DNA from: Maridesulfovibrio frigidus DSM 17176
GTDB lineage: Bacteria; Desulfobacterota; Desulfovibrionia; Desulfovibrionales; Desulfovibrionaceae
Length of the DNA: 64,000 nucleotides
Reading direction: 5' to 3'
NCBI RefSeq assembly: GCF_000711735.1
Contig: NZ_JONL01000005.1
Span: 247,886-311,885 of the forward strand
Both the position numbers and the translations under genes were made by a program. The notes beneath the pieces are model-generated. The model was not told the DNA's origin. It ran no database searches and was given only the letters and a program-made list of their open reading frames with translations. Each line of letters begins with the position of its first letter. Position 1 is the first letter of the stretch. This document shows, one piece after another, positions 1-9,410 of the stretch.

Positions 1-1465
1 AGTGAACCCTTAACATGGCAACAGCCCCAGGGTTAACACTTATAAATTGACCTTTCAAATCCATCAGAACAATTGCGTCACTTGCGTGGTCAAAAAGTGC
101 TCTATATTTTATTTCACGTTCAACCAAGGCAGCTTCGGCCTTCTTCCTCTCGGTTATATCTCTCCAAACCATATGAAATATTTTTTGACCTCTATAACTA
201 ATTGGAGTCAGTAAAACTTCTACAGGAAAAACTTCCCCGGTAACTTTTTTTAATTCCCACTCAAAACGGGTCCCGCTTTTAAGCTTACTAGAATCTCTTA
301 TGCTAAGAGCTTTCTCTCTGGAATTGACCCCATCAAATTGCACCTCAGGCGAAAACTCGCTAGGCCTTAAACCAACCAATTCTGAACGGGATTCCATATT
401 TAACAGTTTGTAAGCCGCCCGATTACATTGGAAAATAGTAACTCCATCTAACAAAACGACCGCGTCTGCGGACTCCTCAAATAAAGTCCTAAACCTCTCT
501 TCACTCTCCTTTAGCGCAAGAGTCTGCACGTTTCCCTGCTCATAAAGCTGCAATCGATCAAGAGCTATGCCTACATATGGGGAAATGAAATGAAGTATCT
601 CCAAATCTTCATCACCCAAAACATATGCATCATCATAAATCTGGACCGCCATAACCCCGAGAGTTTGGCCCTCATGAACAATAGGTACACCGATCCAGAC
701 AATTGCAGGAGCCCCCATAACCTCGAGTTCGCCCTGTTCTATCAGTTCAGCCTGCTTTGCCTGATCTGCAAATAAAGGTTCACCAGTTCTGATTACATAT
801 TCACTAAGCCCTTTACCGAAAGACCTTGAGGGAGGTTTTTGCTCTACATCCTCAGTGTAATAAGGAAAACTGAGCACGTCTTTTTCATGATCGTAAATTG
901 CAATGAAAAAGTTGTTGGCATATATAAACTCATTGATGTGCGTGTGTACAACAGAGAAAAACTCTTCGATATTTGAAACCGAGGTAATCGCAATAGCAAC
1001 CTGGTAAAGAGAGTGTTGTACATTCTCCAATTTACGCCGCTTAGCAACTTCAAACTGAAGAGTTTGATTGAACCTCTTCAGTTTGCAATTCCAAAAAAAT
1101 ATTAGCAGTATTACAAATAGCAAAAGAACAATTATCTGCCCAAGCGCGCTATAATCGAGCGAACCACTGGAAGGCTCGTTAGAGGCTTTAGGTAAGGGGA
1201 AAACTCCAGAAGAATCCTTATTAACATTACCGGACCGTGGATTTTGTGCAAAACCAACAGAGCTTGAAACTTGCTGATAGCGTGCACTATTTTCAAAGTC
1301 AGCCTGCCCGGCAACGATAATATCGCTCACAGGTATACCGCTGGATTCTTCTCCATAAGAAAAACCAGTAGAAACGCACATAAAAAGCACAACTAAAATA
1401 GCTCCTAAGGAGCAACGTTTCAACAGATAAAAAAAGTTACCATCAAATATATTATAAAATAACAC
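1..1465 (-). CDS. membrane GAF/PAS sensor protein, 5' part (cut by left edge)
   Basis: About 488 residues are visible; the gene runs off the left edge. I place the start at a GTG (1465) preceded six bases earlier by GGGAG. The N-terminus has a hydrophobic signal or anchor segment (about residues 20-35) and a second membrane segment (about 107-124), so the part between is probably periplasmic. A GAF-like region follows (about 145-295, with AIVWIGVPIVHEGQTLGVMA), then one complete PAS domain (about 305-425) and the beginning of a second (LFDHASDAIVLMDLKGQFIS). The output domain lies outside the window; a histidine kinase or diguanylate cyclase would be usual. It is transcribed away from the liv operon. 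The reading frame was translated by hand. Confidence 0.8.
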   Translation of the reverse strand, partial: MLFYNIFDGNFFYLLKRCSLGAILVVLFMCVSTGFSYGEESSGIPVSDIIVAGQADFENSARYQQVSSSVGFAQNPRSGNVNKDSSGVFPLPKASNEPSSGSLDYSALGQIIVLLLFVILLIFFWNCKLKRFNQTLQFEVAKRRKLENVQHSLYQVAIAITSVSNIEEFFSVVHTHINEFIYANNFFIAIYDHEKDVLSFPYYTEDVEQKPPSRSFGKGLSEYVIRTGEPLFADQAKQAELIEQGELEVMGAPAIVWIGVPIVHEGQTLGVMAVQIYDDAYVLGDEDLEILHFISPYVGIALDRLQLYEQGNVQTLALKESEERFRTLFEESADAVVLLDGVTIFQCNRAAYKLLNMESRSELVGLRPSEFSPEVQFDGVNSREKALSIRDSSKLKSGTRFEWELKKVTGEVFPVEVLLTPISYRGQKIFHMVWRDITERKKAEAALVEREIKYRALFDHASDAIVLMDLKGQFISVNPGAVAMLRVH

Positions 1466-1720
1466 TGAGTCTCCCGTATAAACTTACTATCTTTAGCAAG
1501 CATTATGGTAGCACCGACCGAACAATAGCTCAAGATTTGACTCGTTAGCAAAACTCATAAGCAAGATAGATTCGGCATCCTAAGCTATTCTAATTTTCTA
1601 ACTGTATAACACTTGCGCAACTATCGTTTCTCAAAAAAAACATTGCACTATTCCAATTTTTCATGCTTTTCCGAGACCTTATATTCAAAATACACGCCCG
1701 TCAGCCTAAGACTCCAACTC

Positions 1721-1776
1721 GGTGCAACTTCTATTGCACTGTAAACATTTGTTGCACAGACTTGTTGTTGCAACAA
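1721..1776. promoter_or_regulatory. cluster of TTGCA/TGCAA motifs, candidate activator-binding region
   Basis: Within about 55 bases there are GTGCAACTT (1722), TTGCACTG (1734), GTTGCACAG (1751) and the perfect palindrome TTGTTGCAACAA (1765-1776). The same core recurs as TGCAAC-TTTA-GTTGCA upstream of the sigma-54 activator gene (10910-10925). The position, about 200-250 bases before the candidate -24/-12 promoter, is typical of enhancer sites for sigma-54 activators. The link is inferred. Confidence 0.45.
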
Positions 1777-1976
1777 AAGGTGCTTACTGCGTAAAGCCAC
1801 CAAATATTGTCAATAAAAGTTGCTAACATGTTAACCGAAAGAAGAAATAAATAATAAAAAGAAAAGCTTACGCAACTAAAAGAGCCCACTTAAAACATTC
1901 GTAACATGCTAGAATAAAGATCTTTATTGTACATCATATATCCATTTTGCGGAAATTACTCCGACAATTCAAAACT

Positions 1977-1992
1977 TGGCACGATCTTTCCA
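1977..1992 (+). promoter_or_regulatory. possible sigma-54 (-24/-12) promoter of the liv operon
   Basis: TGGCACGATCTTTCCA resembles the sigma-54 consensus TGGCAC-N5-TTGCA, with a perfect -24 block but CC instead of GC at -12. It lies about 40 bases before the first gene of the operon, which starts after an AGGAGG ribosome site. The imperfect -12 element keeps confidence low. Confidence 0.35.
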
Positions 1993-2032
1993 ATAGAGAC
2001 TGTATAAAATTGTCTCAGGAGGAAACTATACG

Positions 2033-2686
2033 ATGTACGTCGGGCTAAAAATGCTAAAAGATTTCATGCCGCAATCCCCGGATGCGCTTGCAGAAGATGC
2101 AGCAACTCTCATGGATGAAAATATGTTGTGGATGCTGCTGATCGTGGAAGACGATAAGCTCATCGGATATGTCCGCAAGGAAGATGTGAGCGCGGCAATG
2201 CCGTCCACAATGACCGGACTTGATAAACATGAAATTAACTACCTGCTCTCCAAACTGACTCTGCGCAAAATCATGCGCACTGATATCACCACCATCAGCC
2301 CTGAAACGGAAATCGAAGCTGCAGCCGCTAAAATGCGTGAGAAAAATCTCGCAGGACTTGCTGTCGTCGATAACATAGGCAAACTCATCGGTTACATAAA
2401 CCGCAATGTCATTCTCGACGTGCTTATGGAAGAGATGGGATTTGCTGAAGGCGGCTCAAGAATAGTTATCGAAGTTAGCGACAAACCCGGCATATTGAAA
2501 AAAGTTGCAAGCCTCATAGACGATCTCGGTTACTCCATCATCTCAACAGGCACATTCAAGCACAATGAATGCAGAATGGTAGTTGTCCGCATCAACACAG
2601 AGAACCCCTCATCTGTCGCAGCGGCTCTACAAAAAAATGGTTATGAAGTTGTAGGTCCGGAGGATTTCAGGGATGAATGGATCTAG
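2033..2686 (+). CDS. CBS-pair and ACT domain protein
   Basis: 217 residues. Two CBS motifs occupy about residues 1-140 (SPDALAEDAATLMDENMLWM and KIMRTDITTISPETEIEAAA mark their starts), followed by a C-terminal ACT domain (SRIVIEVSDKPGILKKVASL, about 143-210). This architecture is that of AcuB-like regulatory proteins, which sense adenine nucleotides through CBS and amino or organic acids through ACT. It is first in the operon, has an AGGAGG site 10 bases upstream, and overlaps the next gene by 14 bases, implying coupled translation. A role in sensing the transported acid or energy state is inferred. Confidence 0.85.
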   Translation: MYVGLKMLKDFMPQSPDALAEDAATLMDENMLWMLLIVEDDKLIGYVRKEDVSAAMPSTMTGLDKHEINYLLSKLTLRKIMRTDITTISPETEIEAAAAKMREKNLAGLAVVDNIGKLIGYINRNVILDVLMEEMGFAEGGSRIVIEVSDKPGILKKVASLIDDLGYSIISTGTFKHNECRMVVVRINTENPSSVAAALQKNGYEVVGPEDFRDEWI

Positions 2687-3470
2687 CGACCCGCTACTTA
2701 ACGTAGATAATATCACGCTGACCTTTAAAGGTGTTGCGGCTCTTTCCCGCGTATCCTGTCACGTGCCAAAAGGAAGCATAACTTCTCTTATCGGTCCTAA
2801 CGGTGCGGGTAAGACCAGTATGCTTAACTGCATTTCAGGACGCTACACGCCGGACAAAGGCTCCATAACCATGGCGGGACAAGAAATGCTCGGCACTCCT
2901 GCAAGTAAACGCACCAAATTCGGCATGGCCCGCACATTTCAGAACATCGCCCTTTTCAGAGGATTATCTGTACTGGACAATCTCATGGTTGGGCGTCACT
3001 CCCGCATAAATTACGGACTGCTCGCCTCACTTTTCTATTTTGGAAAGGCCCGCAAGGAAGAATCCGCTCATCGTGCACGGGTAGAAGAAATTATCGATTT
3101 TCTAGGACTTTCCCCATACCGCCATCAGGCAGCTGGACATCTTCCTTACGGCGTTCAGAAAAAGGTCGAACTCGGCCGCGCACTTGCCGCCGAACCTGAA
3201 TTACTCCTTTTAGATGAACCTATGGCAGGCATGAACCTCGAAGAAACAGAGGACATGGCTAGGTACATCTTGGATATCAATGAAGAATGGGGAATTTCAG
3301 TGTTTTTGGTTGAGCACGACATGGGCGTTGTAATGGACATTTCAGACCATGTTGTAGTTCTTGATTTCGGTAGAATTTTAGCAAGTGGAACCCCGGAAGC
3401 AGTGCAAAGCAACCCCAAAGTCATCAGCGCCTACCTAGGCGATGAAGACGGGCTTTACCAAGGGCGTTAA
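2673..3470 (+). CDS. livG: branched-chain-type ABC transporter ATP-binding protein LivG
   Basis: 265 residues, the usual LivG length. Walker A is GPNGAGKTS, the Q-loop region is MARTFQNIALF, the signature region is LPYGVQKKVELGRAL, Walker B is LLLLDEPMAGM, and the switch His is in FLVEHDMGVVMD. Cytoplasmic ATPase that powers uptake together with LivF. The start overlaps the upstream CBS-ACT gene. The Liv family transports branched-chain amino acids but also aromatic acids, urea and other organic acids; the CoA ligases here suggest an organic acid substrate (inference). Confidence 0.93.
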   Translation: MNGSSDPLLNVDNITLTFKGVAALSRVSCHVPKGSITSLIGPNGAGKTSMLNCISGRYTPDKGSITMAGQEMLGTPASKRTKFGMARTFQNIALFRGLSVLDNLMVGRHSRINYGLLASLFYFGKARKEESAHRARVEEIIDFLGLSPYRHQAAGHLPYGVQKKVELGRALAAEPELLLLDEPMAGMNLEETEDMARYILDINEEWGISVFLVEHDMGVVMDISDHVVVLDFGRILASGTPEAVQSNPKVISAYLGDEDGLYQGR

Positions 3471-3471
3471 T

Positions 3472-5379
3472 ATGACAAAAATATACGAAACAACCCTACC
3501 GGCTCTGCTAATCAAAAATGCGAAAGAACGTGGTGACCGCACCGCCATGCGCGAAAAACATTTCGGCATATGGCAACCGTTCTCCTACAATAAATATCTG
3601 ACCATCACCTCTGAATTCGCAGGCGGCCTAAAAAAACTAGGTCTCGGAAAAGGCGATGCCATAGTCATCATCGGCGATAACAGACCGGAATGGCTCTGGG
3701 CGCAGTTAGCAATTCAAGGAATCGGCGGCTATTCCGTAGGTCTCTATCAAGATGCTCCTGCTGACGAAATAGGCTACGTATTTACCCTTTCAGAAGCAAA
3801 GCTAGTTGTTGCGGAAGATCAAGAACAGGTTGATAAAATCATGTCAATCCGCGATGAACTTCCACAGCTTAAACACATCATCTACCACGACCCTAAAGGG
3901 CTGGTTGGTTATGACGTCGAAGGCCTTCAAGCTTTCGATGAAATATGTGATCTGGGCCGCGACACTGCCTCTGAATTTGAAAATTGGTCTAAAGAGACAT
4001 CACCTGATGACATAGCGATCATCGCTACAACATCAGGATCAACCGGCAGACCTAAGCTCGCCATGATGTCCCATACCAATCTTCTCTCTATGGCTTACAA
4101 TCTAGGGATTTCCGACCCAAAAGATGAATCTGATGAATTTGTTTCTTTCCTGCCACTGGCATGGATGGGTGAGCAGATGATGGCTGTGGCTTCGGCTTTG
4201 CTTTTCGGATTCTGTGTAAACTTCCCGGAAGAGCCGGCGACCATTCAAGAGAATATCCGCGAAATTGGACCTCATCTCATATTTTCCCCGCCTAGAGTTT
4301 GGGAAAACATGGCGGCAAAAGTCCGCGTTCGCATAATGGAAACCACTCCATTTAAGAGATGGTTATTCAATACGCTCATGCCTATCGGCATCAAGTACGC
4401 TGAAAAGATTCTGCATGGCGAAAAGCCGAGCACATCCCTAACTCTCGGTTACAAGCTGGCTGAAATAGGGTTGTTCAGAGCAATGCGTGACAGACTCGGG
4501 TTCTCCCGCATTCGTTCAGCATCAACAGGCGGTGCGCCTCTTGGGCCGGACACTTTCACATTCTTCCACGCTCTCGGAATCAACTTGAAGCAGATTTACG
4601 GGCAGACTGAAATTGCCGGTATTTCTTGTATCCACAAAAACGGCGAAATCAATTTCGATACCGTCGGTGAGCCTATTCCTGAAACTGAGATAAAAATATC
4701 AGACGAAGGTGAAGTTCTATCCAAGAGCCCTGCTGTCTTCCTCGGTTACTTGAAGAACAAAGAAGCAACAGCTGAAACTCTTGAAGACGGCTGGCTCAAA
4801 TCAGGTGACGCAGGATACTTCAAGGATAACGGACAGCTCATCATCATTGACCGTTTAAGTGATGTTATGGAGCTGAACAATGGAATTAAGTTCTCCCCGC
4901 AGTTCATCGAAAACAAAATCAAATTCTCCACATTTGTGCAGGAAACGGTCGTTGTAGGACGAGATCGTGACTACATCACCGCCATTATCTGCCTCGACAG
5001 TGACATTGCAGGACGCTGGGCCGAACAGAAACAGCTGACTTACACTACCTATCAGGATTTGGCAGCAAACCCGCGCCTCTACGAACTAATCGCAGAGGAA
5101 GTTACCGCTATCAACGAATCCTTGCAGGAAGGCACAGCTATTAAACGCTTTGCACTGCTGTTTAAAGAACTTGATGCAGATGACGGCGAGCTGACCCGTA
5201 CCCGTAAAATTCGTAGAAAAGTCATTGAAGAACGCTACAGCGATCTTATCTCCGCTCTCTATAACGGAGATTCCACAATAAATCTTACCATGCGAATCAG
5301 GTATCAGAACGGAACTGAACGATCCATGTCCGGCGATATTGCCATCCGCGAACTTAATAACCCGTCAGGGAAGGTCTGA
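3472..5379 (+). CDS. AMP-forming acyl-CoA synthetase (long-chain type)
   Basis: 635 residues from the ATG at 3472, which directly follows the livG stop and has an AGGG site; an upstream in-frame ATG inside livG is less likely. The ANL adenylation motif TTSGSTGRPKLAM is at about residues 186-198, YGQTEIAG in the middle, and the hinge region GWLKSGDAGYF after it. It activates a carboxylic acid to its acyl-CoA with ATP. Its place inside the liv operon suggests it traps the imported acid. It resembles the FadD/FAA family by length and motif order; substrate unknown. Confidence 0.88.
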   Translation: MTKIYETTLPALLIKNAKERGDRTAMREKHFGIWQPFSYNKYLTITSEFAGGLKKLGLGKGDAIVIIGDNRPEWLWAQLAIQGIGGYSVGLYQDAPADEIGYVFTLSEAKLVVAEDQEQVDKIMSIRDELPQLKHIIYHDPKGLVGYDVEGLQAFDEICDLGRDTASEFENWSKETSPDDIAIIATTSGSTGRPKLAMMSHTNLLSMAYNLGISDPKDESDEFVSFLPLAWMGEQMMAVASALLFGFCVNFPEEPATIQENIREIGPHLIFSPPRVWENMAAKVRVRIMETTPFKRWLFNTLMPIGIKYAEKILHGEKPSTSLTLGYKLAEIGLFRAMRDRLGFSRIRSASTGGAPLGPDTFTFFHALGINLKQIYGQTEIAGISCIHKNGEINFDTVGEPIPETEIKISDEGEVLSKSPAVFLGYLKNKEATAETLEDGWLKSGDAGYFKDNGQLIIIDRLSDVMELNNGIKFSPQFIENKIKFSTFVQETVVVGRDRDYITAIICLDSDIAGRWAEQKQLTYTTYQDLAANPRLYELIAEEVTAINESLQEGTAIKRFALLFKELDADDGELTRTRKIRRKVIEERYSDLISALYNGDSTINLTMRIRYQNGTERSMSGDIAIRELNNPSGKV

Positions 5380-5381
5380 TC

Positions 5382-6269
5382 ATGGAATATTACCTCCAAC
5401 TCATAATCAACGGCCTTGTCGTCGGCTCTATTTACAGCTTGGTCGCTCTTGGCTTTGTCATCATCTATAAAGCAACCAAAGTTGTTAACTTCGCACAGGG
5501 TGAGATGGTTATGGCAGGGGCATACATATGCTTCGCACTAACCGTTCAATACCAAATTCCTTTTGCTCTGGCCTTCGTGATGACTCTAGCCTTTTCCGTT
5601 CTACTCGGTCTTTTGATCGAAAGAATGATACTTCGCCCGCTCATCGGAGAGCCGATCATTTCGGTTATTATGGTTACCATTGGTCTTTCATCAATATTGA
5701 AGTCTCTGGTGCAGGTATTCTGGGGAACACAAATTAGAGTTTTCCCGCACATTCTGCCGCAGGAACCGTTTATGCTGATGGGCTTACCTATTGCTCCAGT
5801 TTACATTGCCGCCTTTGTACTGTGTCTATTGCTATTCGCAATATTCTCCCTGTTCTTCAAATATTCATCTGTAGGTATCGCCATGCGAGCCACAGCATTT
5901 GATCAGCAGGCAGCTCAGTCCATGGGTATAGGCATCAAAAATATATTTGCTCTGTCATGGTGCATCGCTGCGGTTGTATCATCCATCGGCGGTATCATTC
6001 TTGGTAATATCAACGGCATCAACTCCCAGCTCGGACATCTCGGACTGAAAGTGTTCCCGGCGGTAATTCTGGGCGGACTGGACAGTCTACTCGGTGCGGC
6101 CCTCGGCGGACTTATCATCGGAGTGCTTGAAAATGTCTGTGAAGGACTTGCTAGAGAATTATTTAATCTTGGCGGCTTTAAAGAAGTTGCATCATTTGTC
6201 GTGCTGGTAATCATCCTTATGGTAAAACCATACGGCCTGTTCGGAACCGAAGAAATCGAGAGAGTGTAA
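5382..6269 (+). CDS. livH: branched-chain-type ABC transporter permease LivH
   Basis: 295 residues, very hydrophobic, about eight membrane segments. The N-terminal INGLVVGSIYSLVALGFVII and the following KATKVVNFAQGEMVMAGAY are typical of LivH. It starts two bases after the synthetase stop and ends one base before livM. Inner-membrane channel subunit, partner of LivM. Confidence 0.93.
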   Translation: MEYYLQLIINGLVVGSIYSLVALGFVIIYKATKVVNFAQGEMVMAGAYICFALTVQYQIPFALAFVMTLAFSVLLGLLIERMILRPLIGEPIISVIMVTIGLSSILKSLVQVFWGTQIRVFPHILPQEPFMLMGLPIAPVYIAAFVLCLLLFAIFSLFFKYSSVGIAMRATAFDQQAAQSMGIGIKNIFALSWCIAAVVSSIGGIILGNINGINSQLGHLGLKVFPAVILGGLDSLLGAALGGLIIGVLENVCEGLARELFNLGGFKEVASFVVLVIILMVKPYGLFGTEEIERV

Positions 6270-6270
6270 C

Positions 6271-7314
6271 ATGCTTAAATGCGGACTTTTTTTCACCTCG
6301 TATAACAAAGAAGACCAGCTCTTCCCCTCCATGTTTCAAAAAACATGTTTGGGGCTGTTCCTTGTGGCAATGCTCATAGCCCCGCAGGTCCTCGACTTCT
6401 ACTATATATCAGTGATGAACCTGATCATGATTGCAGTCATCGGGGCTGTATCCCTCAACCTGCTCACCGGAGTATGTGGTCAGATGTCACTTGGACACGG
6501 CGCATTTGTCGGAGTAGGGGCTTACGGTTGTGCGGTTCTCGCTGCCAAAGGAGTTCCCTTTGTTCTCTGCCTACTCGGTGGCGGAGCTCTTGCCGCAGTC
6601 GCCGGCATGTTCTTCGGCATTCCATCGCTGAGGCTTAAAGGTATCTATCTGGCAATCTCAACTTTGGCCGCGCAGATGATCTTGGAATACGTATTCCTGC
6701 ACTGGTCAGCATTTACTGGTGGCGCAAACGGAATGCCAGTTGATCCCCCGTCCATTATGGGCTTTTCATTCGATTCAGACGAAAGAATGTTCTATCTCAT
6801 CTTCGCAGTAACCGTTTTGTGTGTACTCGGAGTGAGCAATATTATCCGGTCCCGTTCAGGTAGAGCTTTTGTCGCCATTCGCGACTTCTACCAGTCAGCA
6901 GAAAATGTTGGTGTAAATCTGTTCCAGTTCAAACTGCAGGCATTCGCAACCAGCTCTTTCATGGCTGGAATCGCAGGCGGACTCTGGGCCTATTACACTA
7001 TGTACATCACCCCGGAGCAGTTCTCCATATCACTGTCTATCAGTTACCTCGCCATGATCATCATCGGCGGAATGGGATCTGTAACAGGAGCCATCTTCGG
7101 AGCGGTATTTATTACCCTGCTTCCAGAAGTTCTCAATACCGCAACTTCTTTAGTGGGATCTTTTGCTCCAGACATCAGTGCTCTGATGGCTCCACTCAAA
7201 GAAGGTATCTTCGGGCTGACTCTCGTACTCTTCCTTATATTCGAACCGGAAGGACTGGTTCGCAAGTGGAAGATGATTAAGGCGTACTGGAAACTATACC
7301 CCTTTGCTTACTAA
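6271..7314 (+). CDS. livM: branched-chain-type ABC transporter permease LivM
   Basis: 347 residues with about ten membrane segments and the LivM signature region LLTGVCGQMSLGHGAFVGVG. The C-terminus (LFLIFEPEGLVRKWK) is standard. The N-terminal 20 residues are hydrophilic and not usual for the family, but the ATG directly follows the livH stop. Inner-membrane partner of LivH. Confidence 0.92.
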   Translation: MLKCGLFFTSYNKEDQLFPSMFQKTCLGLFLVAMLIAPQVLDFYYISVMNLIMIAVIGAVSLNLLTGVCGQMSLGHGAFVGVGAYGCAVLAAKGVPFVLCLLGGGALAAVAGMFFGIPSLRLKGIYLAISTLAAQMILEYVFLHWSAFTGGANGMPVDPPSIMGFSFDSDERMFYLIFAVTVLCVLGVSNIIRSRSGRAFVAIRDFYQSAENVGVNLFQFKLQAFATSSFMAGIAGGLWAYYTMYITPEQFSISLSISYLAMIIIGGMGSVTGAIFGAVFITLLPEVLNTATSLVGSFAPDISALMAPLKEGIFGLTLVLFLIFEPEGLVRKWKMIKAYWKLYPFAY

Positions 7315-7371
7315 AAAAACGTGCTAGCAGGCACATTTGCGATAATCTAACTTTTTACAGGAGATAAAATT

Positions 7372-8532
7372 ATGAAAAAGATCATAATTTCAATGGCGGC
7401 AATAGCGGCAATGCTTTTCGCTTCCACAGCTTTTGCTACAGTTAAAGTCGGTGTACTTTCTGACCTTACAGGTCCTACTTCCAGCGTAGGTGTTCCTTAC
7501 GCTCAGGGCATTAAAGATTGTGTAGCCTACGTTAACGCTAACGGCGGAATCGACGGCGACCAGATCGAACTTATTCAAGTAGATTACGCTTACAACGTGC
7601 AGCAGGCACTTTCCGCATACAAACGTTTCAAATCTGCTGGCATCATTGCCTTGCAGGGCTGGGGAACTGGCGACACTGAAGCTCTGGTACGCTTTGTCAA
7701 ACGTGATAAAATACCTGTATTTTCAGCTTCCTACTCTGCTCATCTCATGAACCCAGCTAATGCACCTTACAACTTCACAATCGCACCTGATTACTCCACA
7801 CAGGGCCGCGCAGGACTGAAGTACATCAAAGATTCATGGAAAGAAGCACGCGCACCACGCATCGCTTTTGTCTACCCAGATAAACCATACGGTCACACTC
7901 CTCTTCCAGCTATGAAAGAATACGCTAAAGAGCTTGGCTTTGAAGTAACAGGAGACGAAACTCTTGACCTTAAAGCTATGGACGCAACTCCTCAGATTCT
8001 TGGCCTGAAAAAGCATAAGGCAGACTTCGTATGGGTTGGCGGAACAACTCCTTCCACAGCTGTACTTATGAAAGACTCTAAGAAGTTAGGTTTCACCGGT
8101 AAGTTCCTCGTAAATATCTGGGGAAATGACGAAAACCTTGCCAAAATGGCTGGCCCTGCTTGTGAAGGCAATCTCGGAATTCAGGCTGCTTCTGTCTACG
8201 GACAGGATGTCCCCGGTATGAAGATGATTGAAGCTGAAACAAAAGGTGAGCCACAGATGACTCATTACATGCGCGGATTCGTATCCACCATGGTTATGGT
8301 CGAAGGTATGAAGAAAGCAAAAGCTAACGGCGAACTCAATGGTGAAGGCATCAAAAACGCACTTGAAACAATGCGAGATTACGATCCAATGGGACTTGCT
8401 CCTGCAATCAGCTACTACCCTGAAGATCACAGACCAAGCATGGCTGTTAACATCTGTACTGTTAAAGACGGCAAGCTTGAGTTCTTGGAAACAGTTTCTT
8501 TAGATCGCGACGACAAGTGGCTCGGCAAATAA
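7372..8532 (+). CDS. livK: periplasmic substrate-binding protein LivK-like
   Basis: 386 residues with a clear signal peptide (positive MKK start, hydrophobic core, cleavage after STAFA at about residue 22). The mature protein begins TVKVGVLSDLTGPTSSVGVP, the Peripla_BP_6 pattern. It has a good ribosome site (CAGGAG) and is followed by a strong hairpin, which may raise its transcript level relative to downstream livF. It captures the substrate in the periplasm and hands it to LivHM. Some family members bind aromatic acids or amides, so the ligand cannot be read from sequence. Confidence 0.92.
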   Translation: MKKIIISMAAIAAMLFASTAFATVKVGVLSDLTGPTSSVGVPYAQGIKDCVAYVNANGGIDGDQIELIQVDYAYNVQQALSAYKRFKSAGIIALQGWGTGDTEALVRFVKRDKIPVFSASYSAHLMNPANAPYNFTIAPDYSTQGRAGLKYIKDSWKEARAPRIAFVYPDKPYGHTPLPAMKEYAKELGFEVTGDETLDLKAMDATPQILGLKKHKADFVWVGGTTPSTAVLMKDSKKLGFTGKFLVNIWGNDENLAKMAGPACEGNLGIQAASVYGQDVPGMKMIEAETKGEPQMTHYMRGFVSTMVMVEGMKKAKANGELNGEGIKNALETMRDYDPMGLAPAISYYPEDHRPSMAVNICTVKDGKLEFLETVSLDRDDKWLGK

Positions 8533-8563
8533 TATAGAATCGACATTGACATAGATATGAACA

Positions 8564-8589
8564 ATCAGGAGGGCAAAAGCCCTCCTGAT
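8564..8589 (+). terminator. hairpin between livK and livF (attenuator or RNA-stabilising)
   Basis: ATCAGGAGGGC-AAAA-GCCCTCCTGAT forms an 11-bp perfect stem with an AAAA loop. No T-run follows, so it is more likely a partial terminator or 3' stabiliser of the livGHMK transcript than a full stop. Such hairpins after binding-protein genes are common in ABC operons. Confidence 0.7.
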
Positions 8590-8610
8590 TATCCAAGGTA
8601 AGGAAAATAT

Positions 8611-9408
8611 ATGAGTCTGCTAAACGTTCAAAATCTTGAAGTCGTATACAACGATGTTGTGCTGGTTTTGAAAGGTCTTTCTTTAAGTGTCGAAAAGGGC
8701 AGTATTACCACCCTGCTTGGCGCAAATGGTGCGGGTAAATCAACCACCTTAAAAGCTATCTCCGGCCTACTTGAAGGAGAAGACGGTAAAGCTACCTCCG
8801 GTACAATTCTCTATAAGGGAAAACCGATGAGCAGCAAAAGCCCCGAAAAAACCGTGCGCCAAGGAATTTTTCAGGTAATGGAAGGGCGTCGCATTTTCGA
8901 AGACCTCACAGTTGAGGAAAACCTTCGTTGCGGAGCCTACACCCAGCCTGCCAAAAACTTTTCAACTAACCTTGAAAAAGTTTACGCATATTTCCCAAGA
9001 CTGCTCGAACGCAGAACACAGCTTGCAGGGTACATGTCCGGCGGAGAACAGCAGATGCTAGCCATCGGCAGAGCTGTAATGGCCTGTCCCGAGCTGCTTC
9101 TTCTCGACGAGCCATCTCTAGGACTAGCGCCGCTTCTAGTAGAAGAAATTTTTGATATCGTTAAAAAAATCAACAAAGAAGAAGGCGTAACTGTCCTTCT
9201 AGTTGAGCAGAATGCCCGCATGGCCCTTTCCCTAGCCGACTACGGTTACATAATGGAAAATGGCCGAATTGTTATGGACGGCAAAGGTTCAGAACTATTA
9301 CATAACCCAGATGTTCAAGAATTCTATCTCGGCCTATCACATGGCGGAGAAAAACGAAGCTATCGAGACGTAAAACACTACCGCCGCAGAAAACGCTGGC
9401 TTGGTTAA
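8611..9408 (+). CDS. livF: branched-chain-type ABC transporter ATP-binding protein LivF
   Basis: 265 residues. Walker A GANGAGKST, Q-loop GIFQVMEGRRIF, signature MSGGEQQMLAIGRAV, Walker B LLLLDEPSLGLAP, switch His replaced by Gln in LLVEQNARMAL as usual in LivF. The basic tail KRSYRDVKHYRRRKRWLG extends beyond the family core. Partner of LivG. The operon arrangement livG-acs-livH-livM-livK-livF-paaK is compact apart from two hairpin regions. Confidence 0.93.
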   Translation: MSLLNVQNLEVVYNDVVLVLKGLSLSVEKGSITTLLGANGAGKSTTLKAISGLLEGEDGKATSGTILYKGKPMSSKSPEKTVRQGIFQVMEGRRIFEDLTVEENLRCGAYTQPAKNFSTNLEKVYAYFPRLLERRTQLAGYMSGGEQQMLAIGRAVMACPELLLLDEPSLGLAPLLVEEIFDIVKKINKEEGVTVLLVEQNARMALSLADYGYIMENGRIVMDGKGSELLHNPDVQEFYLGLSHGGEKRSYRDVKHYRRRKRWLG

Positions 9409-9410
9409 TA

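Larger units (their letters stand above)
1466..2032. other. intergenic region between divergent genes, regulatory motifs only
   Basis: 567 bases without a convincing coding frame. The right half contains several TTGCA/TGCAA motifs and a possible sigma-54 promoter, listed separately. I see no tRNA or strong hairpin here. Confidence 0.6.

Noticed and set aside
1977..1992. Treating the -24/-12-like sequence as certain
   Set aside because: The -12 element has CC instead of GC; kept only as a low-confidence feature.
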